Source: Nitrospira sp.
GTDB lineage: Bacteria; Nitrospirota; Nitrospiria; Nitrospirales; Nitrospiraceae
NCBI GenBank assembly: GCA_020846195.1
Contig: JADLEJ010000057.1
Location: 1-56,527, forward strand
Direction of reading: 5' to 3'
Length of the DNA: 56,527 nt
Shown: piece after piece, positions 51,968 through 56,527 of the stretch
How the letters are laid out: each line of letters starts with the position of its first letter
Numbering within the stretch: position 1 is the stretch's first letter
Made by a program: the position numbers and the translations under genes
The notes under the pieces: model-generated
Seen by the model: only the letters and a program-made list of their open reading frames with translations
The model's database searches: none
Told to the model about the DNA's origin: nothing

Positions 51968-53344
51968 ATGATAAAGTCACGATACCATCGCCGCCTCACC
52001 GCCCTCTTGAGCTTGCTCAGCCTCTGCCTATGGGCAGGGACAAGCCGCGCGGCCGAGCCGCACGAATACCTCTTATCCAACGGGATGAAGGTCCTGCTCG
52101 TGGAAGTCCCGAAGGCGCCGGTGGCGACCGTCCAAGTCTGGTACAAAGTGGGCTCGCGAAACGAAGTCATGGGACGGGCTGGTCTCTCCCATATGCTCGA
52201 ACACATGATGTTCAAAGGCACCGCCAAGTATCCGAAGGGGTCGTTCTCGCGAATCATCCGCAAGAACGGGGGCGTCGATAACGCCTTTACCAGCCAGGAC
52301 TTCACCGCCTATTTTGAAAATCTCGCAGCGGATCGCGTCGAGCTCGCCCTGGAGATGGAAGCCGACCGGATGCAGGGGTTGATCCTCGACAACAATGAAT
52401 TTCAAACCGAGCGCGAAGTCGTGAAAGAAGAGCGCCGGCTGCGCACAGAAGATGATCCTCAAGGAGCGCTGGTAGAAACCCTTTTCGCCCAAACATACCT
52501 TAGCCATCCCTACCATTGGCCGGTGATCGGATGGTTCGCCGATTTGGATGCCATGTCGCTGGACGACCTGCAGCGCCATTACGACACCTACTATTCGCCG
52601 AACAATGCCACACTGATTGTGGTGGGCGACATTAAGGCTGAGGCCTTGCTCCCGACCATCAAGCATCTCTTTGAACCGATTCCCAAGGGCCCGAGCCCGA
52701 AGGCGACGCTGGTGGCCGAACCGGAACAGCGCGGCGAGCGCCGCTTTCTCTTGAAGCGCGAGGCGCAGGTCCCGTTTGTCATGCTGGGCTTTCGCGTCCC
52801 GAATTACTCCAGCGACGATTCGTATGCTCTGGATATTCTGGAATCGATCCTCTCGCATGGAAAAAGTTCGCGCCTCTATCAAAGTCTCGTCTACGATCAA
52901 AAGAACTCCCTGGCCGTCGGCGCCGAGTACAGTCTGATGCAGACCGACCCCAGCCTGTTTTACTTCTATGCGCTGGTGAATCCTGGCTCTAAAGTGGATG
53001 CGGTCGAAGATGCGTTGTATCGGGAAATCGCCCGGCTCCAGAACGAGCCGCCGACTGACCTGGAATTACAGCGGGCCAAAAACCAGGTGGAAGCCGCCCA
53101 CATATTCGAGCAGGATTCGAACTTCCGCCACGCCATGTTGTTAGGGGAATCGGAGTCGATCGGGGCGGGCTGGCGGCGGGTCGATCAATTTCTGGAACGC
53201 ATCCGCACAGTCACGGCCAAAGACATTCAACGCGTGGCGAAGCACTATCTGAATCCAGACAACCGGACCGTCGGCATTCTGATTCCTCAACCGCCCAAAG
53301 CAGCAGAGCCTCAACCGACTGCCGCGCATGCCGGAAAGCCCTGA
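51968..53344 (+). CDS. M16 family zinc peptidase (catalytic)
   Basis: A 458-residue protein starting at 51968 with a signal peptide (L-S-L-C-L-W-A-G-T-S-R-A-A). The inverted zinc motif H-M-L-E-H (H-x2-E-H) in G-L-S-H-M-L-E-H-M-M-F and the distal Glu (E-R-E-V-V-K-E-E) are present, so it should be active. It precedes the second M16 gene by 5 bases; bacterial M16 enzymes often work as a heterodimer of an active and an inactive subunit. Confidence 0.93.
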   Translation: MIKSRYHRRLTALLSLLSLCLWAGTSRAAEPHEYLLSNGMKVLLVEVPKAPVATVQVWYKVGSRNEVMGRAGLSHMLEHMMFKGTAKYPKGSFSRIIRKNGGVDNAFTSQDFTAYFENLAADRVELALEMEADRMQGLILDNNEFQTEREVVKEERRLRTEDDPQGALVETLFAQTYLSHPYHWPVIGWFADLDAMSLDDLQRHYDTYYSPNNATLIVVGDIKAEALLPTIKHLFEPIPKGPSPKATLVAEPEQRGERRFLLKREAQVPFVMLGFRVPNYSSDDSYALDILESILSHGKSSRLYQSLVYDQKNSLAVGAEYSLMQTDPSLFYFYALVNPGSKVDAVEDALYREIARLQNEPPTDLELQRAKNQVEAAHIFEQDSNFRHAMLLGESESIGAGWRRVDQFLERIRTVTAKDIQRVAKHYLNPDNRTVGILIPQPPKAAEPQPTAAHAGKP

Positions 53345-53349
53345 TCGCG

Positions 53350-54723
53350 ATGCCCATCACCATAGCAAGAACGCGGTTCACATGGGCCACTGGCTGGCAG
53401 ACCACCTGCGCTGCACTGGCCGCTACCGTCGCGGTCTCTCTCGCAACAACCTCGTACGCCGCCGATATCGCGCCGGCCAAATTCACCGCACCGAACGGCA
53501 TGACGGTGCTGGTCCTGGAGCAGCACTTTCTCCCGATCGTGGAAATTCACGCCCTGGTCAAGACCGGATCGGCCTACGATCCTCCCGACAAAGCCGGCGT
53601 CGCCAATCTCGTCGCCAGCCTGTTGGATGAGGGCACCGCCAGCCGATCCTCGAAACAATTGGCCGAACAGATCGATTTCGTCGGCGGCTCGCTGGAAGCG
53701 AAAGCGGGAGAAGACTTCACCACCGCCTCGGCGCGTGTCTTGAAAAAAGATGTCGACCTGGGTTTCACGCTGCTAGCCGACATCTTGATGCGCCCCGCGT
53801 TTCCCAAACATGAATTTGAACGGGTGCGCTCCCAAATCCAGGGGGAAATTGCCAGCGATAGCGACGACCCCGGCCATGTGGCGATGAAGGCCTTTAACCA
53901 GCTGGTCTTTCACAACCATCCCTATCGATGGCCCGTCCAAGGCACCGAAGAGACGGTGGGGAAAGTCACCCTGGCGGATGTGCAGAACTTCTACGCAAAA
54001 GAATATCTCCCCAATCAGGTCATCCTGACCATCGTCGGAGATCTATCCGTTGAACAAGCGACAGCCCTCGTGCAGACCCATTTCGGAAGCTGGAAGAAAG
54101 GCGCACCGCAGAGCCGCACCGCGAAGAAACCCGCGGCGGTCGATAAAAAGGCCGTCCAGCTCATCGAAAAAGACCTGACCCAGTCCACGATCGTCCTCGG
54201 CCATGGCGGGATCAGCCGGAATAATCCGGACTACTATGCCGTCACGGTGATGAACCATATTCTCGGCGCCGGCGGATTTTCGTCGCGGCTCATGGACTCG
54301 ATTCGCGACAAACAAGGGCTCGCTTACGGCATCATGAGCCACTATGATGCGCGGCTGCTGCCCGGCTCGTTCTGGGTGAATCTGCAAACCAGGACCGAAG
54401 CCACCAACCAGGCCATCGCCGGCGTGCTGACAGAGATCAAAGGGATCCGCGACAGCCCGGTCAGCGATCAGGAATTGTCGGAAGCCAAATCGTTTCTCAT
54501 GGGCAGCTTCCCGCTCCGCCTCGATTCAACCGCCAAGCTGGCCCAAGTGCTGGCTCAAGTCGAGTATTACGGATTGGGATTCGAGTATTTCAGCCAGTAC
54601 CCAAAGTGGATCGAGCGCGTCACGAAGGAAGATGTCCAGCGCGTCGCCAAGCAGTACCTCGATCCGCAACACTATGCACTCGTCGTCGTCGGCAACGTCG
54701 CCAAAGCCAAGGTTCGCCAGTAG
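53350..54723 (+). CDS. M16 family peptidase, non-catalytic partner
   Basis: A 457-residue M16-fold protein with a signal peptide. Where the active subunit has H-x-L-E-H this one reads A-G-V-A-N-L-V-A-S-L-L-D-E-G-T, so the zinc ligands are missing. The C-terminal Arg/Tyr region typical of the inactive subunit is kept (A-Y-G-I-M-S). It likely pairs with the preceding protein. Confidence 0.92.
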   Translation: MPITIARTRFTWATGWQTTCAALAATVAVSLATTSYAADIAPAKFTAPNGMTVLVLEQHFLPIVEIHALVKTGSAYDPPDKAGVANLVASLLDEGTASRSSKQLAEQIDFVGGSLEAKAGEDFTTASARVLKKDVDLGFTLLADILMRPAFPKHEFERVRSQIQGEIASDSDDPGHVAMKAFNQLVFHNHPYRWPVQGTEETVGKVTLADVQNFYAKEYLPNQVILTIVGDLSVEQATALVQTHFGSWKKGAPQSRTAKKPAAVDKKAVQLIEKDLTQSTIVLGHGGISRNNPDYYAVTVMNHILGAGGFSSRLMDSIRDKQGLAYGIMSHYDARLLPGSFWVNLQTRTEATNQAIAGVLTEIKGIRDSPVSDQELSEAKSFLMGSFPLRLDSTAKLAQVLAQVEYYGLGFEYFSQYPKWIERVTKEDVQRVAKQYLDPQHYALVVVGNVAKAKVRQ

Positions 54724-54747
54724 CACGCCGCCGGCAACAGCGCCGCC

Positions 54748-55575
54748 ATGCAACCGCCCTCTCTTGAAGACAAGCTTCACCGCCTGCGCGAAATCGTCGC
54801 GGCGATGGATTCCGTCCTGGTCGCCTATTCCGGCGGCATCGACAGCACGGTTGTCCTCAAAATCGCCTACGATCAATTGCAGGACCGCGCCGTTGGCGTG
54901 ACCGCAATCTCACCGACATTTCCCGCAATCGAGTTAGAAACCGCAACCCGCGTCGCGAAAGAAATCGGGGCGCGCCACGAACTGGTCCAGACAGACCAGT
55001 TGCAAATCCCCGCCTTCACTGACAACGATGCGACCCGCTGTTTTCACTGCAAGACCGATCTCTATCGATTGCTGGACACGCTGAAAGAGACCCGCACCAC
55101 CGCCGTGATCGTAGACGGAACCAATCTCGACGATCTGGGCGATGATCGCCCCGGCATCACCGCCGCACGGGAATGGGGCGTCCGCAGTCCGCTGGTTGAA
55201 GCCGAACTGTCGAAAGCTGAAATCCGCTCGCTTGCAAAAGAACTCGGACTGTCGAACTGGGACAAGCCCGCGGCCGCCTGCCTGTCTTCACGCATTCCTC
55301 GCGGCATCGCGATCACCAGGGAAAAGCTCAGCCGAGTGGAACAAGCCGAGGAGATCTTGCTGGCGGAAGGATTCCGGCACTGCCGGGTGCGGGACCACGG
55401 CGAGATCGCCAGAATCGAAGCCGGCCAAAGCGAACTGGCTCGAATATTCGAAGAGGGCCGAGGCACGCGAATCGGCCGGCGGCTAAAAGAACTCGGTTTC
55501 AGGTTTGTGACGATTGACTTGGAAGGATACCGGCCTGGCGGGGTGAGCATAGACCCACCGCGCCAGGCCAAGTAG
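54748..55575 (+). CDS. larE: ATP-dependent sacrificial sulfur transferase LarE
   Basis: A 275-residue PP-loop ATPase: A-Y-S-G-G-I-D-S-T-V near residue 27, then C-F-H-C-K-T-D-L-Y, and A-A-C-L-S-S-R-I-P-R-G. The latter Cys corresponds to the sacrificial Cys176 of LarE. LarE delivers sulfur to the pincer nickel cofactor made by LarB and LarC. Neither larB nor larC lies in the window. Confidence 0.93.
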   Translation: MQPPSLEDKLHRLREIVAAMDSVLVAYSGGIDSTVVLKIAYDQLQDRAVGVTAISPTFPAIELETATRVAKEIGARHELVQTDQLQIPAFTDNDATRCFHCKTDLYRLLDTLKETRTTAVIVDGTNLDDLGDDRPGITAAREWGVRSPLVEAELSKAEIRSLAKELGLSNWDKPAAACLSSRIPRGIAITREKLSRVEQAEEILLAEGFRHCRVRDHGEIARIEAGQSELARIFEEGRGTRIGRRLKELGFRFVTIDLEGYRPGGVSIDPPRQAK

Positions 55576-55582
55576 AAGACGA

Positions 55583-56086
55583 TTACGAATGCGACTTCGA
55601 GAGGGCGCTGAGGGCTTCGTCGGCAAACTTCCGGTGGTCCGCATCGGCAAGACTGCGCTGCACCACCTTTTCCGCCACCAACAACGCCAGCTCCGTGGTC
55701 TGATTGCGGATGTCCTGCACGGCCTTCCGGCGCTCGTGATCGATCTCGCGCGTCGCGTCGCCCTTGATGCGTTCCGCTTCCGTGCTCATCCGCTGCTCGT
55801 TCTCATCGAGTAATCGCTGCGCCCGCTCTTGCGCTGCGGCGAGAATGGTCTCGGCTTCCTTCGCCGCCGCACTCAGCTTGGCTTCATAGGTCTTCAGCGC
55901 CCGCTCGGACTCTGCGCGGTGGCGTTCGGCCTGGTCGAGGCTGTCCTTGATCTTCTTCTCCCGCTCTTCGAGGATGCCCAGGATGCCGGGGAAGGCAAAC
56001 TTATAGAGCACGAAAAAGAGAATTCCGAAGGAGAGGATCTCCCAGAAAATCAGCGACGTGAAAAAACTCGATTCAAACTGCGGCAT
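55583..56086 (-). CDS. atpF: ATP synthase F0 subunit b
   Basis: A 167-residue protein with one N-terminal membrane helix (F-W-E-I-L-S-F-G-I-L-F-F-V-L-Y) and a long charged helix (R-E-K-K-I-K-D-S-L-D-Q-A-E-R-H). It forms the stator stalk. No delta or F1 gene follows; the next gene is convergent, so the F0 operon ends here. Confidence 0.93.
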   Translation of the reverse strand: MPQFESSFFTSLIFWEILSFGILFFVLYKFAFPGILGILEEREKKIKDSLDQAERHRAESERALKTYEAKLSAAAKEAETILAAAQERAQRLLDENEQRMSTEAERIKGDATREIDHERRKAVQDIRNQTTELALLVAEKVVQRSLADADHRKFADEALSALSKSHS

Positions 56087-56105
56087 GGTTGTACCTACGT
56101 GCTGT

Positions 56106-56162
56106 GTGCTGAGGCCTGAGTGCCGAGCGCAGGCTCAGCACTAAGCACTCACTGCTCAGCAC
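56106..56162. repeat. Interrupted inverted repeat between atpE and atpF
   Basis: GTGCTGAG (56106-56113) and TGAGTGC (56117-56123) pair with GCACTCA (56145-56151) and CTCAGCAC (56155-56162), leaving a 3x3 internal bubble and a 21-base loop. A further CTCAGCAC copy lies in the loop (56134-56141). It could modulate transcript processing within the operon. Confidence 0.6.
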
Positions 56163-56164
56163 GA

Positions 56165-56395
56165 TTATTTGCGAAGACCCATGATGATGAACGCGATCAC
56201 GAGCCCGTACAGCGCGATGGCTTCCACGAGCGCGAACCCGATCCACATATACTTGCCAACGCGGGCTTCGGCTTCGGGCTGGCGGGCCACGGCTTCAATC
56301 ATCTTGCCGAAAATGTACCCGATTCCCACACCGGCTCCGGCAAAACCCGCCGCCGCCAATCCCATACCTAACAATGCTGCTGCTGCTGAATCCAT
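56165..56395 (-). CDS. atpE: ATP synthase F0 subunit c
   Basis: A 76-residue hairpin of two membrane helices. The ion-binding Glu is E58 in G-F-A-L-V-E-A-I-A-L, and the loop is A-R-Q-P-E. There is no Na+-type Gln/Thr pattern, so proton coupling is likely. The start at 56395 follows AGGGAGGAG. Confidence 0.95.
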   Translation of the reverse strand: MDSAAAALLGMGLAAAGFAGAGVGIGYIFGKMIEAVARQPEAEARVGKYMWIGFALVEAIALYGLVIAFIIMGLRK

Positions 56396-56432
56396 TGTGT
56401 CCTACTCCTCCCTTGTCTGGCTGACACGCGAT

Positions 56433-56527
56433 CAATGCGCGTGGTCATCATGGCCGTGCAGATGGAATGCGTCTCCCAAATAGACGCAGGTCAACACGGT
56501 AAAAATATAGGCTTGAATAAACGCAAT
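56433..56527 (-). CDS. atpB: ATP synthase F0 subunit a, C-terminal fragment
   Basis: The reverse strand reads I-A-F-I-Q-A-Y-I-F-T-V-L-T-C-V-Y-L and ends with a His-rich tail at the TGA at 56433-56435. A-F-I-Q-A-Y-I-F is the conserved last helix of subunit a. The remainder lies beyond the right edge. Confidence 0.88.

Noticed and set aside
1..56527. CRISPR arrays, rRNA or tRNA genes, IS elements and integrases
   Set aside because: Looked for and not found in any gap or gene.

Overview
The window is a GC-rich bacterial chromosome segment carrying about 55 densely packed genes on both strands. The gene content points to a Nitrospirota lineage, most likely Nitrospira. The evidence is an atpB-atpE-atpF (F0) cluster without F1 genes beside it, a long slt-zapB-zapA-rny-ymdB-xseA-xseB-tlyA string, arsM-arsS arsenosugar genes, and a lipoprotein joining a truncated haemoglobin to a cytochrome P460 domain. 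This assignment is an inference from gene content; no rRNA or tRNA gene was recognised.

Layout. 1-9,999: a partial TolC-type outer-membrane lipoprotein, a tiny Cys-rich protein with a stand-alone response regulator, an ABC-F ATPase, a small MscS channel, a Na+:solute symporter, a PilZ protein, a HEAT-repeat exported protein, a DUF5069 protein and a porin. The 6.8-6.93 kb gap is packed with inverted repeats. 10.3-15.8 kb: a tight minus-strand run of small genes (Tag glycosylase, C39-like protein, a frameshifted GNAT acetyltransferase, alpha/beta hydrolase, SAM methyltransferase, small unknowns) ending at prfC. 15.9-18.9 kb: a carbon-nitrogen hydrolase, a Na+/H+ antiporter and a PilZ protein.

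19-28.5 kb: a plus-strand accessory island. It holds a TetR regulator, a 4Fe-4S/SCP2 protein, an ECF42-like sigma factor surrounded by three YCII (DGPF) proteins, a VOC protein, DUF1428, DUF1579, a lipoprotein, a BNR-repeat protein overlapping a MoaD/ThiS-like protein, a methyltransferase and a TfoX-N protein. Two members carry apparent single-base deletions. 28.5-37.3 kb: an exported unknown, the globin-P460 lipoprotein, a PstI/BsuBI-type restriction-modification pair, arsM-arsS, and hflK-hflC.

37.3-43.5 kb looks more AT-rich by eye: formate-THF ligase, an M23 peptidase, CutA, a rhodanese and an NDP-sugar epimerase. 42.4-50.7 kb is the minus-strand string for cell division, RNA decay, DNA repair and rRNA methylation, with a roughly 490-base gap between zapA and rny that may hold a structured RNA. 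50.9-56.5 kb: rlmN, a catalytic/non-catalytic M16 peptidase pair, larE, and the end of the F0 operon, which runs off the right edge.

Most attractive for follow-up are the globin-P460 fusion, the sigma/YCII island with its frameshifts, the 4Fe-4S/SCP2 fusion, the BNR/ubiquitin-like pair, and the palindrome cluster at 6.8 kb.
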